A DNA stretch of 64,000 nt from Spirirestis rafaelensis WJT71-NPBG6 (GCA_019359015.1 JAHHID010000006.1:85547-149546); one strand, 5' to 3'. Positions 8,102 through 17,331 are shown, numbered from the stretch's first letter. Numbers and translations are program-made. The notes: generated by a model not told the origin, from the letters alone.

Positions 8102-8566
8102 ATGTCTCGTATAATTGCTTTCGCTTTATTGATATTCCTGACCCTGACTGCTAGTTTAATGCTTCCTACAGATGCTTGGGCTGTTGCTTCTGGTTTGGGA
8201 GTAAGTAGCGGTCATCTTTCTCTGTGTCCGGCTTCAGATAACTGCGTTGTCAGTCAAAGTGGCGATCGCAAACACGCCATTGACCCGATTGAATATCATG
8301 TAGACCGAAATAAAGCAAGAGAAACTTTACTAAAAGTTCTCACCGTTGTTCCTCGCACATCCGTTTTAGAACAAACAGATAATTACATCCATGCTACGAG
8401 CAAAAGCCGCATCTTTAAATTTATTGATGACGTAGAGTTTTATTTCCCTCCCAACGAAAACATAATTCATCTACGCTCGGCATCTCGCATTGGAGAGTCG
8501 GATCTCGGTGTCAACCGCAGACGGTTGGAGCAAATTCGTTTGGCTTTGGGCGATTTAAATATTTGA
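8102..8566 (+). CDS. DUF1499 family secreted protein
   Basis: 154 residues. It starts with a signal peptide (MSRIIAFALLIFLTLTASLM, cleavage near DAWA) followed by a DUF1499 domain: SLCPASDNCVVSQ, the conserved FIDDVEFYF and IHLRSASRIGESDLG then NRRRLEQIR. The biochemical role of DUF1499 is not established. I chose the ATG at 8102 because GGGGAG lies 10 bases before it and the signal peptide then starts normally; an upstream ATG at 8057 would add 15 polar residues. A cytosolic-looking paralogue is at 31298-31696 in this window. It stands alone downstream of decayed DNA. Confidence 0.85.
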   Translation: MSRIIAFALLIFLTLTASLMLPTDAWAVASGLGVSSGHLSLCPASDNCVVSQSGDRKHAIDPIEYHVDRNKARETLLKVLTVVPRTSVLEQTDNYIHATSKSRIFKFIDDVEFYFPPNENIIHLRSASRIGESDLGVNRRRLEQIRLALGDLNI

Positions 8567-8749
8567 TTTTTCGGTTGAGCCTCTTAACGGCGCTGGTCAG
8601 GGTCGTATCAACAAGCAGTTTTGTATAAATCACTCTTTTATGGCTGCGTTTCTTGGAACGCAATTACGGGTGAGTGTTCGTTATTAACAGACCTTATTGC
8701 AACAGACACAGTTTAATAGTTCAACATATGTAATAGACACTAACAGTTA

Positions 8750-8932
8750 ATGGACATCGCAGAAAATAACCAACTCGATATACGCAATATTAGTCCTAAA
8801 GTGAGACAGTTGATTAAAATGTACGCCCATGTTAATAAGTGTAAGCAGTCTGAGATGTTGGAGCGCATAGTTCTGGAGTGGAACGCCCAACAAAGCGACA
8901 GCGAACGACCGTCAGGAGACGAAGATGAATAA
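8750..8932 (+). CDS. Small helical protein, possible ribbon-helix-helix type
   Basis: 60 residues. A short beta-like start (LDIRNISP) is followed by two predicted helices (KVRQLIKMYAHVN and QSEMLERIVLEWNA) and an acidic tail. This order, with a strand then two helices, is reminiscent of ribbon-helix-helix antitoxins or regulators, but no signature is decisive. The tail overlaps the ATG (8925) of a 17-codon frame ending at 8978 that could be the stub of a lost partner gene. Function is unknown. Confidence 0.45.
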   Translation: MDIAENNQLDIRNISPKVRQLIKMYAHVNKCKQSEMLERIVLEWNAQQSDSERPSGDEDE

Positions 8933-9182
8933 CTTTTTTGTCCAAGCCCTTGGCGTATGTGTTAACGACGACAAATAAGAGCGTTATTTGACACCATATT
9001 AAGCAAGGATAATATAGAAGGTGATCGCCCTTGACACGCGCAAGTTGTCTTGCCCAGCTGCAATGAGGCTAAGATTGAATGCGGTTAAAACCGCTCGCGT
9101 CGCTTATATCTCTTTCTCTGAAGCCACTGAGCTTTACGCCTACCGAGTATCTTGTAAACCGCATTCATATTCCTCCACCCTT

Positions 9183-9347
9183 ATGACTGTAAAACTCCAG
9201 ACCGAAAAAGACTTTTTTACTGCAAGCACTAATGTAAATATCAATCAAGAAACAGAAAAGGAAAAAGTTCTGTGTTCTCATTGTCAGCGCACATCTACGA
9301 ACGGTATTAAATGTAAAGGAATTTGTGTGGCTGACAATGACTATTAA
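9183..9347 (+). CDS. Small cysteine-motif protein, 54 residues
   Basis: Polar N-terminus followed by a compact cysteine block: CSHCQRTSTNGIKCKGICVA, giving CxxC then CxxxC spacing, suitable for one zinc ion. The frame is open back to 9021, but the upstream codons look non-coding, so I chose the ATG at 9183. The C-terminal block has the look of a conserved small cyanobacterial protein. No partner gene is adjacent. Function is unknown. Confidence 0.5.
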   Translation: MTVKLQTEKDFFTASTNVNINQETEKEKVLCSHCQRTSTNGIKCKGICVADNDY

Positions 9348-9445
9348 GGTATGAATTTTAAACAGTTGTCTCACCATAGTCCACTTTTTTAGGTGAAACT
9401 AAGCGATATTCTGCCACGGACATATTTTTACGATCAATGGCTATT

Positions 9446-9733
9446 TCAAGCAATTAAAAAGCGATCGCTTTTAACACAGACTTTGACCGTTGCTTTGGTA
9501 GAGTTATTAATTTGTTCACCCAAGCGGTTATAGTAACTACCATCGATGCCACAAGAGAGAGTAATACTACTTGGCTGCGAACTACAACTGCTTAAAGTTA
9601 AGATAGCTCCCTCTGCTAAACCACTCAACAGAAGGAAAACACCTTTCGGGCGATCAATAAATTGAGCACACTTGGACGCAATATTTTCCAGTATATTTGC
9701 CCTAGCTTGACTGCCAGATAGTCTAGGTATCAT
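9446..9733 (-). CDS. Hypothetical protein, doubtful
   Basis: 95 codons with mixed character: a helical N-terminus (ARANILENIASKCAQFI), a hydrophobic middle (GVFLLLSGLAEGAILTL) and a Ser/Cys-rich end. The hydrophobic segment starts near residue 31, late for a signal peptide. There is no clear ribosome binding site. It may be real, or the remnant of a secreted protein. No family recognised. Confidence 0.3.
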   Translation of the reverse strand: MIPRLSGSQARANILENIASKCAQFIDRPKGVFLLLSGLAEGAILTLSSCSSQPSSITLSCGIDGSYYNRLGEQINNSTKATVKVCVKSDRFLIA

Positions 9734-9892
9734 CTCAATTAGTAGCCTTTATGGCTTTGTTTTCTTGAAAAATAATTTTACAGCTTAAAGACCAGCCAGT
9801 GGAAAAATTCTCTTCAAGGCTTCATTTATTTTCGTTGAGATTACGCCAAAACTTAACAATCTGCGATGCTTGATATTTGAGAACTTATATTA

Positions 9893-10675
9893 TTAAGCTT
9901 TCAACAAAGATTCTGCCCCATCAATCCAAACTTCGGTACCGGTGATATGGCTAGAAGCATCTGATGCTAAGAAGAACACTAATTGTGCTACTTGCTCAGA
10001 TGTTCCTGGTTTGCCATCAGTTAAGGGAATTTTACCTTCAGGAAACTCAACTGGTTCTTGGATATGCTCTAAATCTCTTCTTTCAGTGTTTTCATCAATA
10101 TTGGTTTCAATTGCCCCAGGACAAATCACATTTACACGAATGCGGTGTTTAGCAAGTTCTAAAGCAGTCATTTTCGTGAAAGCTACTTGTGCGGCTTTTG
10201 AACAAGAATAAGCGGTTGCACCAGTATTACTAAAAATGCGTGTCCCGTTGACAGAAGAAGTGATAATAACAGATCCACCCTGCTTTTTCAGAAGAGGTAC
10301 GGCATACTTAACTGTTAAAAAAGTTCCCGTAAGATTGATGTTTATTGTTTTCTCCCATTCTTCGGGTGTCAATTCTTCTATAGGTGCCCAAACGCCATTA
10401 ATTCCAGCGTTAGCAAATACAATATCTAAGCGTCCCCACTTATCTGCAATCTGCTGGATTGCTTGTTGCATTTCTTCGGGTTTAGAAATATCGGCAATGA
10501 CAGGTATTGCTTCACCATTGTCGCTTTGAATTTGGGCAACAGTTTCTTCAAGCTCTTCTTTTGTGCGTCCTAAAGCGGCAACTTTAGCACCTTCTTTAGC
10601 AAACAACTTTGCCGTTGCTTTTGCAATGCCGGAACCTGCTCCTGTCACCAATGCTACTTTATTTGTAAGTTGCAT
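9893..10675 (-). CDS. Short-chain dehydrogenase/reductase (SDR)
   Basis: A classical 260-residue SDR: NAD(P)-dependent oxidation or reduction of an alcohol/carbonyl substrate in the cytoplasm. Seen directly are the cofactor glycine motif TGAGSGIA (residues 11-18), NAG at 89-91, the active-site Asn114, Ser140/141, Tyr156 and Lys160 (YSCSK), and the C-terminal ITGTEVWIDGA segment typical of the family. Arg37 after the second strand may favour NADP. The substrate cannot be read from sequence; glucose-dehydrogenase-like and ketoacyl-reductase-like enzymes share this layout. It is monocistronic; the next minus-strand gene is about 290 bp upstream. Confidence 0.93.
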   Translation of the reverse strand: MQLTNKVALVTGAGSGIAKATAKLFAKEGAKVAALGRTKEELEETVAQIQSDNGEAIPVIADISKPEEMQQAIQQIADKWGRLDIVFANAGINGVWAPIEELTPEEWEKTININLTGTFLTVKYAVPLLKKQGGSVIITSSVNGTRIFSNTGATAYSCSKAAQVAFTKMTALELAKHRIRVNVICPGAIETNIDENTERRDLEHIQEPVEFPEGKIPLTDGKPGTSEQVAQLVFFLASDASSHITGTEVWIDGAESLLKA

Positions 10676-10880
10676 AAATAAATATTTTATTTAGGATTTG
10701 GGCATTATTAATAGTTAGTTGGATAAAATCCCACTAACTACATCTTTATCATTTAATTTGCGACTAACGCACGCTAATGTCATAAAGTCGGTTTGTTAGT
10801 GCTTGATTTTTCAATACACTCTTTTTCAGAAAAACTGCTTATTTTTGCGTAAGTCCTATAGTTATTTAATATAAAGTGAA

Positions 10881-10904
10881 GCCATTAGTCATACAACTAA
10901 TGGC
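10881..10904 (-). terminator. Hairpin after the PEP-CTERM gene
   Basis: A 9-bp perfect stem (10881-10889 with 10896-10904), loop of 6. Read on the minus strand it is followed by TTCACTTTATATT. It is 58 bp beyond the stop of the minus-strand gene ending at 10962. Confidence 0.5.
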
Positions 10905-10961
10905 AGAAATCTATTCTCTACCTAATGGCATAAAATTTACAATGGTCGATAGGGGCTTAAA

Positions 10962-11843
10962 CTATATTGATGGAATCTTTTTCAGTCTAGCTTTAGTAGC
11001 AACGGCGACTAAGACAGATAAAAGAAGTAAAGCTGTACTAGTTGAAGGTTCAGGTACTGAAACTTTGACCTGAGTTCTTCTAACTTGGATGAAAGTTAAA
11101 TTTGTTGGAGTGGCAAAAGAGCGTTTTAAAGAACCTTCAAACAAAGCCGTCGCAAATTCCGTATTGCCAACAAAATTAAAGTTAGTATATTGATTAGATA
11201 AAGTGATATAATCGCTTTTTGTACTTGTAATAAAATCTTCGTCATTGAAAGAATTTACATTTGCCGTCAATGAGAAAAAGTCTAAAGGAGTTTTTTTAAT
11301 CTTAGACGTAGGATTAGATAATACCTGATCAAAAAAATCATCTAAAAGATTTTGGTCGGTAATATCAGTTGTGTCAAATAATAAAAAAGAAATATCTGCA
11401 CTTGCCTTGGCATTCTCTGCTGATGGTTCATCTATTGATGTTTCCAAGCCTAAAAATGCTGTAAAGTCTACAGAAAAAGATTCACCAGCATCTACAAAAA
11501 AGTTACCTAATACTTTACCCTCAGCGTTTGCCAATCCTAAATAATTTTTATTTTGACCAAAAGCTTCACTCAAAGATGTATTAATTACTTCTGATGGATC
11601 ATCGAAAAAATCTATGTTTGCATTATTGGTGGCTGATACCTCACCACCCTTAGCAATACTTGAGATGTTCGCATTATTTCGAGTTGCGGTTACATCAGGG
11701 TCGAGACTAAAGTTTATTAAAGAAAATTCCCCCTCAGATGAAGCGAGTGTAGCAGCTTGAGCCGATGAGGTTACTAAGCTAGAAGTAGCTATTAAAGGAG
11801 TAACCAATAGAAAAAAGCGCCGAGTAAATCCCAAAGTACGCAT
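10962..11843 (-). CDS. PEP-CTERM sorting-domain protein
   Basis: 293 residues. An N-terminal signal peptide ends at SAQA-AT near residue 30. The C-terminus carries the PEP-CTERM signal: VPEP (263-266), a hydrophobic helix (ALLLLSVLVAVA) and a basic end (KARLKKI). Such proteins are exported and processed by an exosortase in strains that have one. The central part is Asn/Asp/Ser-rich with probable beta structure and no enzyme motif. In this setting it is probably a surface or matrix component, which is inference. No exosortase gene lies in the window. Confidence 0.88.
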   Translation of the reverse strand: MRTLGFTRRFFLLVTPLIATSSLVTSSAQAATLASSEGEFSLINFSLDPDVTATRNNANISSIAKGGEVSATNNANIDFFDDPSEVINTSLSEAFGQNKNYLGLANAEGKVLGNFFVDAGESFSVDFTAFLGLETSIDEPSAENAKASADISFLLFDTTDITDQNLLDDFFDQVLSNPTSKIKKTPLDFFSLTANVNSFNDEDFITSTKSDYITLSNQYTNFNFVGNTEFATALFEGSLKRSFATPTNLTFIQVRRTQVKVSVPEPSTSTALLLLSVLVAVATKARLKKIPSI

Positions 11844-12156
11844 GATGGACTTATAATTTTATAGTGATTTAGCGAACTGGTCAGCTACCCTGTGATTGTT
11901 TGTTACCAGTAGTATTGCAGTTGTTATAATATACATGTAATTTGGCGCTATTTACGGAAAATTTGAGAAATTATGTAGATAAATTTGGCTTTTACTTTTT
12001 TTTGCCCAGATTTTATAGAACAAGTCTAATTGTATTTAACTGCAATTCTGCCTCAAGGACGCTAGAGAAACGCCTTCGGGCAGATGTGGCGGTTTAGGAT
12101 ATTGAGTATCAATTAAGTCTAAGGCAAGCTAGATAGTGGCAAAAGGAGACTTGTTG
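11844..12156. other. Divergent intergenic region
   Basis: It separates the PEP-CTERM gene (minus) from the BrkB-type gene (plus) and must hold both promoters. It is AT-rich at 11920-12010 and contains a dispersed repeat piece (GACGCTAGAGAAACGCCTTC) near 12059-12078. No operator can be assigned with confidence. Confidence 0.4.
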
Positions 12157-13182
12157 ATGAATGCGAAGGCAATTTTGGGGCTATTCCAAGAGACATTTCA
12201 AGAATGGAATAATGATAAAGCCTCGCGGTTATCCGCAGCGTTAGCTTATTACACGATATTTTCCATCGCCCCGTTGTTAATTATTGTAATTGCGATCGCT
12301 GGTGCGGTATTTGGAGAAGAAGCCGCAAGTGGTCAAATTTTCGCGCAAATTCAAGGTTTAGTTGGTGAAGCTGGGGCAAAAGTCATCCAAGAAGCAATTA
12401 AAAATGCCAGTCAACCAAAGCAGGGTACGATCGCTTCCATTATCAGTGTTGTAGTTCTGCTATTTGGTGCCACTGGTTTATTTACCGAACTACAAGATGC
12501 TTTAAATACAATTTGGGAAGTACAACCGAAACCAGGACGCGCTGTGAAAAACATGGTTCGCAATCGCTTTTTGTCGTTTGCGATGGTACTGGGTATCGGC
12601 TTTTTACTTCTGGTCTCGCTGATAATTAGTGGAATATTAGCAGCATTGGTAGGTTACTTTAACAACTTGATACCGGGTATTGATTTTATCTGGCAGATAG
12701 TTAATTTCTTACTTGGTTTTGCAATCAGTACTGTGCTGTTTGGGCTAATTTTTAAAGTTCTACCAGATGTAAAAATTACCTGGAGTGATGTTTCGATTGG
12801 AGCTGCTATCACTGCACTATTATTTTCCTTCGGTAGGTTTGTTTTAGGGCAATATTTAGGAAACGGCAGCTTCGGTTCAACTTACGGTGCGGCAGGTTCA
12901 GTAGTAGTTGTCATCGCTTGGGTTTATTATGCTGCCCAGATTCTCTTTTTCGGTGCTGAGTTTACCCAAGTTTACGCCAGAAGGTACGGTTCGCAAATTG
13001 TCCCAGATAAAAATGCTATCCCGATGACTGATAAAGCTCGCGCTAATCTAGGGATGAAATCCAAGGGTACAGGGCAAACTGAGCAACCATCGGCAAAGAA
13101 ACGAAATTCCAACTTTATTAATCGTCTATTTAGGAAACTTACACAACCCAAGCGGTTAAAACGCAGAAGCAAAAATCAGTGA
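12157..13182 (+). CDS. YihY/BrkB family inner-membrane protein
   Basis: 341 residues with about six membrane helices and the family's opening block (DKASRLSAALAYYTIFSIAP), the central LFGATGLFTELQDALNTIW, and the late GAAGSVVVVIAWVYYAAQIL then FFGAEFTQVYA. The C-terminal 60 residues are a basic, Lys/Arg-rich cytoplasmic tail. The family is widely annotated as ribonuclease BN or virulence factor BrkB by history, but the RNase role belongs to a different protein and the true function is unknown. I chose the ATG at 12157 because AAGGAG precedes it by 8 bases; an upstream GTG at 12136 would overlap that site. Confidence 0.92.
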   Translation: MNAKAILGLFQETFQEWNNDKASRLSAALAYYTIFSIAPLLIIVIAIAGAVFGEEAASGQIFAQIQGLVGEAGAKVIQEAIKNASQPKQGTIASIISVVVLLFGATGLFTELQDALNTIWEVQPKPGRAVKNMVRNRFLSFAMVLGIGFLLLVSLIISGILAALVGYFNNLIPGIDFIWQIVNFLLGFAISTVLFGLIFKVLPDVKITWSDVSIGAAITALLFSFGRFVLGQYLGNGSFGSTYGAAGSVVVVIAWVYYAAQILFFGAEFTQVYARRYGSQIVPDKNAIPMTDKARANLGMKSKGTGQTEQPSAKKRNSNFINRLFRKLTQPKRLKRRSKNQ

Positions 13183-13446
13183 TTTTTACAAATACTTGCC
13201 ATAGAAAAAGATTTGAAAACACTTTTGCCAAAAATTGAATCTCCTTGCCTGCTTGTATGGGGTAAAAACGACCTCACTAGTCCTCTGACTGCTGGTGAGC
13301 AGTTTTAGCAAAGTATAAAAGATTCGCAATTGATAGTTGTCGATGCAGTTTATGATGAATGGAGTATTTTCTTTGTCAATAAATTTACTAATATTGTCTT
13401 TGATTTTATTAATAGAATTCAAGCAGACGAAAAGGGAGAAAAATAG
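13183..13446 (+). pseudogene. C-terminal relic of an alpha/beta-hydrolase
   Basis: Directly after the BrkB-type stop codon the same frame reads DLKTLLPKIESPCLLVWGKN then DLTSPLTAGEQF, a stop (TAG), and QSIKDSQLIVVDAVYDEW followed by FVNKFTNIVFDFINR to a TAG at 13444-13446. This is the last third of an alpha/beta-hydrolase: the strand carrying the acid residue (WGKND) and the loop that should carry the catalytic histidine. Here the expected His of the GxxHEW-like loop is Asp, and one internal stop is present. The N-terminal part with the nucleophile is absent. It is dead, but only one in-frame stop suggests fairly recent loss. Confidence 0.6.
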
Positions 13447-13451
13447 CGCTA

Positions 13452-13997
13452 ATGGACAAATGGTTGGCAATTAATTGGCAAGCAGTTTTTGTTCCCAGCA
13501 TGAGTATCCTGGAACTGATTGTTAGAGGTTCGCTGGTATACCTAGCATTGTTCACAGTATTACGCTTTCTCCCAAGTAGACAAATGGGAACCCTTGGAAT
13601 TACCGATTTGCTGGTGGTTGTATTATTTGCTGAAGCTGCACAAAATGCGATGGCAAGCAGTTATACATCGATTACTGAAGGAGCAATTCTAGTAGGAACT
13701 GTTATTTTTTGGAGCTATTTACTCAACTGGTTAGGCTACAAAGTTCCCCAGTTTCAACGCTTTCTTAATCCTCCACCTTTACTGCTTGTAAAAAATGGGC
13801 GAATGATCCTCCGTCATCTGGAACGCGAACTAATTACAGAAGAAGAGTTAATGAGCCAATTACGTCAGCAGGGTGTAGAGTTTTTAGCTGATGTGAAAAA
13901 GGCGTATTTGGAAGCTGATGGTAGCATTAGTATTATTGCATCTGATACCAAAAGCAGTTCTTTACCTCAACAGAAAGGAAATAAGACTGTAGTATAA
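13452..13997 (+). CDS. DUF421 (YetF-like) membrane protein
   Basis: 181 residues. The N-terminal half has three membrane helices (residues about 19-40, 49-66 and 73-92) with the family's RFLPSRQMGTLGITDLLVVV stretch. The C-terminal half is the soluble YetF-like domain (LLLVKNGRMILRHLERELIT, EELMSQLRQQGV, DVKKAYLEADGSISII). A small conserved bacterial inner-membrane family without a settled function. The start ATG at 13452 lies 6 bases after the hydrolase relic; AAAGGGAGAAA precedes it as a usable ribosome binding site. It is probably transcribed on its own. Confidence 0.9.
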   Translation: MDKWLAINWQAVFVPSMSILELIVRGSLVYLALFTVLRFLPSRQMGTLGITDLLVVVLFAEAAQNAMASSYTSITEGAILVGTVIFWSYLLNWLGYKVPQFQRFLNPPPLLLVKNGRMILRHLERELITEEELMSQLRQQGVEFLADVKKAYLEADGSISIIASDTKSSSLPQQKGNKTVV

Positions 13998-14128
13998 GTG
14001 AATATATTTATATATAATGTATAATTTCGATTAGTAAGAGCCCGTTCTTGGCGGTTAACTGATGTTTTTTTCTACAACACTTTTACTGTAAAACTGTAAA
14101 ATATGACGGTTGAACTCTGTGGCAGTCT

Positions 14129-15424
14129 GTGATTGAGCGTTATACCTTGCCAGAAATGGGCAATTTGTGGACGGAAGCTTATAAATTAAAAACGTGGTTG
14201 CAAGTAGAAATTGCTGTTTGTGAGGCTCAAGCTGAATTAGGTTACATTCCTAGTGAGGCAGTTGAGGAAATTAAGGCAAAGGCGAATTTTGACCCAAAGA
14301 GGGTGTTAGAAATTGAAGCAGAAGTCCGCCACGATGTGATTGCTTTTTTGACAAATGTAAATGAATATGTTGGCGATGCCGGACGTTATATTCACTTAGG
14401 TTTGACTAGTTCGGATGTGCTGGATACGGCTTTAGCTTTGCAATTGGTAGCAAGTCTTGATTTGTTGTTGCAAGGTGTGGAAGATTTGATAGTTACCATT
14501 CGTGAAAAGGCATCATTACATCGTCATACGGTGATGGCAGGACGATCGCATGGTATTCATGCTGAACCGATGACTTTTGGCTTTAAGCTGGCTGGATGGT
14601 TGGCAGAAGTGTTACGCCATCAAGAACGCTTGAAAATTCTCAAAGGAACGATCGCTGTGGGAAAAATCTCCGGTGCGGTAGGAACTTATGCGAATGTCGA
14701 ACCGCGTGTGGAAGCGATCGCCTGCGCTAAGTTGGGACTACAACCCGACACTGCATCAACTCAAGTTATTTCACGCGATCGCCATGCCGATTATGTCCAA
14801 CAATTGGCTTTACTCGCTGCCTCTATTGAACGCTTTGCCGTGGAAATTCGCAACTTGCAAAGAACAGACGTTCTCGAAGTTGAAGAATTCTTTTCCAAAG
14901 GGCAAAAAGGCTCCTCAGCGATGCCGCACAAGCGTAATCCCATCCGTTCTGAACGATTAACGGGAATGGCACGCATTATTAGAAGTCATACAGTTGCAGC
15001 TTTGGAAAATGTTGCACTTTGGCACGAGCGGGACATTTCTCACAGTTCTGTTGAACGGGTGATGTTTCCTGATACTTGCATTTTGACACATTTCATGCTC
15101 AAAGAAACCATCGACTTGGTGAAAAACCTGCTGGTTTATCCTGAGAACATGGAGCGAAATCTCAACTGCTATGGTGGTGTGGTCTTTAGTCAGAAAGTGC
15201 TACTGGCTTTAATAGAAAAAGGAATGAAGCGAGAAGAAGCTTATAAAATTGTCCAAGAAAGCGCTCATGCAGCATGGAATAAGCCAGAAGGCAATTTTCA
15301 CGATTTGATTAGCAAAGAGCCTCGCGTTACTGAAAAGTTATCGCCGGCAGAAATTGCGGAATGTTTTGATCCACAGCAGCATCTGAAACATTTAGAGGAG
15401 GTTTACCAAAGGTTGGGTATTTAG
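14129..15424 (+). CDS. purB: Adenylosuccinate lyase
   Basis: Cleaves SAICAR and adenylosuccinate, releasing fumarate, in purine synthesis; cytoplasmic homotetramer. The 431 residues match the bacterial short form. The fumarase/aspartase superfamily signature SSAMPHKRNP is at 262-271 (catalytic Ser in this flexible loop), and the GLTSSDVLDT and GRSHGIHAEPMTFG blocks carry the active-site Thr/Ser and His. The start is a GTG at 14129 giving MIERYTLPEMG, the family's usual N-terminus. It stands alone; a heptamer repeat follows at once. Confidence 0.97.
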   Translation: MIERYTLPEMGNLWTEAYKLKTWLQVEIAVCEAQAELGYIPSEAVEEIKAKANFDPKRVLEIEAEVRHDVIAFLTNVNEYVGDAGRYIHLGLTSSDVLDTALALQLVASLDLLLQGVEDLIVTIREKASLHRHTVMAGRSHGIHAEPMTFGFKLAGWLAEVLRHQERLKILKGTIAVGKISGAVGTYANVEPRVEAIACAKLGLQPDTASTQVISRDRHADYVQQLALLAASIERFAVEIRNLQRTDVLEVEEFFSKGQKGSSAMPHKRNPIRSERLTGMARIIRSHTVAALENVALWHERDISHSSVERVMFPDTCILTHFMLKETIDLVKNLLVYPENMERNLNCYGGVVFSQKVLLALIEKGMKREEAYKIVQESAHAAWNKPEGNFHDLISKEPRVTEKLSPAEIAECFDPQQHLKHLEEVYQRLGI

Positions 15425-15432
15425 AACCGATT

Positions 15433-15506
15433 GGTAATTGTTAGTGGTTATTGGTTAGTGGTTAGTTGCTTTATTAACTACTAACTATTAACTACTAACT
15501 ATTGAA
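15433..15506. repeat. Inverted pair of heptamer repeats
   Basis: Copies of a GTTAGTG/GTTATTG-like heptamer on one side and its complement (TAACTAC) on the other, so the stretch can fold on itself. It lies between convergent purB and the zinc peptidase and slightly overlaps the end of the latter. A terminator function is possible but not shown. Confidence 0.6.
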
Positions 15507-16353
15507 CATTTCCTCTAGCAAACGTATTACATTGCTTAGGATCACCCGTTTGGATACCCCGCTTGAACCAGCTAACCCGTTGAGCCGAGGAACCATGCGT
15601 AAAAGATTCTGGTACAACATAGCCTTTAGCTTGTTGTTGCAAGCGATCATCGCCAATGCTACTGGCAGCATTTAGTGCTTCTTCAATGTCACCTTCTTCC
15701 AGAATTTGTCGCGATCGCTCGGCACGATTTGCCCATACTCCGGCAAAACAATCTGCTTGTAATTCCAAGCGCACAGAAAGTTGATTTGCTTCTACCTCAC
15801 CGACCTGCTTCTGCAACGCTTGAACTTTATCGGAAATACCAAGTAAATTTTGAACATGATGCCCAACTTCATGAGCAATCACATATGCTTGGGCAAAATC
15901 TCCTGGTGCTTGATATTTATTTTTCAGATCGCGGTAAAAACTCAAGTCAATATAGACTTTTTGATCTCGCGGACAATAAAATGGACCAACTGCCGATCGC
16001 GCAAATCCACAAGCCGACTCAACCGCGTTTGAATAAAGGACTAATTTCGGTTCTACGTAAGTATTTCCGTCTTGCCGAAATATAGTGCTCCATGTATCTT
16101 CTGTATCAGCCAGGACGACAGATACAAAATCAGCCATTTGATCTTGAGCTTGAGTAGTCCGAGGTGACTCAGTAGTCGGGCGATCGCTCTGTGCGCCATC
16201 CTGTTGCCAAATTACACTCGGATCGCCACCCAGAAGCGCTACCACGAGCGATAAAATTACTGCTCCAATACCGCCACCCACCACAGGAGCGGAAATCCGC
16301 GATCCACGGCGATCCTCAACATTCTCGCTCCGACGACCGATTTGCCAACGCAT
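15499..16353 (-). CDS. Neutral zinc metallopeptidase (YpfJ family)
   Basis: 284 residues. One membrane helix near the N-terminus (residues about 22-42), then an extracytoplasmic domain. The zinc-binding HEVGHH motif is at 161-166 (HExxH 161-165), with further conserved blocks FYCPRDQKVYIDLSFY and LELQADCFAGVWAN, whose Glu/Asp probably completes the metal site. Cysteines at 115, 127 and in the C-terminal PKQCN could form disulfides. Substrate is unknown for the family. The last codons overlap the repeat shared with the purB spacer, so the extreme C-terminus may be repeat-derived. Confidence 0.93.
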   Translation of the reverse strand: MRWQIGRRSENVEDRRGSRISAPVVGGGIGAVILSLVVALLGGDPSVIWQQDGAQSDRPTTESPRTTQAQDQMADFVSVVLADTEDTWSTIFRQDGNTYVEPKLVLYSNAVESACGFARSAVGPFYCPRDQKVYIDLSFYRDLKNKYQAPGDFAQAYVIAHEVGHHVQNLLGISDKVQALQKQVGEVEANQLSVRLELQADCFAGVWANRAERSRQILEEGDIEEALNAASSIGDDRLQQQAKGYVVPESFTHGSSAQRVSWFKRGIQTGDPKQCNTFARGNVQ

Positions 16354-16738
16354 AATTACAGCTTGCCAAAGTTACATATATTGCACAGCTTGAATTAAGT
16401 AGGGTAAAATCCGTACCAGTTTTTGAGCTATACAACTAAGACTTTACTCGTTTGGTGCATCAAAATCTTCTACCTGTAGACGAAGCGGCAACAAAGAACA
16501 GTAAGCCTTAATGAATAATTATTGTGAGCGATCGCAGCGTTCGCGGAGCGTTTCCCTTAAGAGAAGCAATCTTAAACGTTGATTTTACATCGAGAGTGCC
16601 TAAGCCCTAGACAAATAAACTGCAATAGATAGTTCAATCCATTGCAATAAATTTTGTCAAAGTGAAAAAACGGACCATTTTCGGTAATTGGTGTTTTACC
16701 AATCTAAGCAGCAATTTCTTTATCTGGAGGCAAAGATT
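16354..16738. other. Divergent intergenic region with a dispersed GC-rich repeat
   Basis: Between the zinc peptidase and cysC. Bases 16527-16567 carry a HIP1 site followed by GCGTTCGCGGAGCG and a CCCTTAAGAGAAGC piece, a repeat type common in Nostocales spacers. No operator or small gene seen. Confidence 0.4.
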
Positions 16739-17323
16739 ATGAATCAAGCTAAAGATTGTTCTGGGATGACGATCTGGTTTACAGGCTTAAGTGGTGCAGG
16801 TAAAACTACCATCTCTCAAGTCGTTGAACGCGCCTTAACAAGCGAAGGATATAAAATTGAAAAATTAGATGGCGATATAGTTCGTCAGTTTTTGACCAAG
16901 GATTTGGGCTTTAGCAAAGCGGATCGTGATGAAAACCTAAGACGAATTAGCTTTGTAGCAAATTTGCTCACCAGAAATGGAGTGATTGTCTTAGTCTCCG
17001 CAATTTCGCCTTACCGTGATATTAGGGCAGAAATACGACAAAATATTGGTCAGTTTATCGAAGTTTATGTGAATGCGTCTTTAGAAACTTGTGAAAAACG
17101 GGATGTAAAAGGTTTATACCGCAAGGCTCGTGCTAATGAAATTAAGAATTTCACTGGCATCGACGATCCTTACGAGCCACCCCTGAATCCAGAAGTAACT
17201 TGCTACACTGATTGCGAGTCAGTTGATGAAAGTGCTGCGAAGGTCATTAAATACCTCAAGCAAAGAATTCCACCAAACCTCATACAGAAGTTATTTAAGA
17301 GGACAGACTTAGTAGCATCCTGA
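16739..17323 (+). CDS. cysC: Adenylylsulfate kinase
   Basis: Phosphorylates adenosine 5'-phosphosulfate to PAPS for sulfate assimilation; cytoplasmic. 194 residues. P-loop GLSGAGKT at 16-23, then LDGDIVRQ, the substrate-binding FSKADRDENLRRI, the lid-side SAISPYRDIRAEIR and the FTGIDDPYEPP segment, all family hallmarks. The ATG at 16739 is preceded by GGAGG with 8 bases spacing, so it is preferred over an upstream GTG-type start at 16688. The last 20 residues are an extra basic tail. No cysH, cysD or cysN neighbour. Confidence 0.95.
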   Translation: MNQAKDCSGMTIWFTGLSGAGKTTISQVVERALTSEGYKIEKLDGDIVRQFLTKDLGFSKADRDENLRRISFVANLLTRNGVIVLVSAISPYRDIRAEIRQNIGQFIEVYVNASLETCEKRDVKGLYRKARANEIKNFTGIDDPYEPPLNPEVTCYTDCESVDESAAKVIKYLKQRIPPNLIQKLFKRTDLVAS

Positions 17324-17331
17324 TTTAGTTA

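Noticed and set aside
10876..11073. Plus-strand frame of 65 codons overlapping the PEP-CTERM gene
   Set aside because: Most of it is antisense to a convincing gene and its start lies within a hairpin that looks like a terminator.
13186..13470. Minus-strand frame of 94 codons
   Set aside because: It is antisense to the alpha/beta-hydrolase relic, whose plus-strand reading is clearly the meaningful one.
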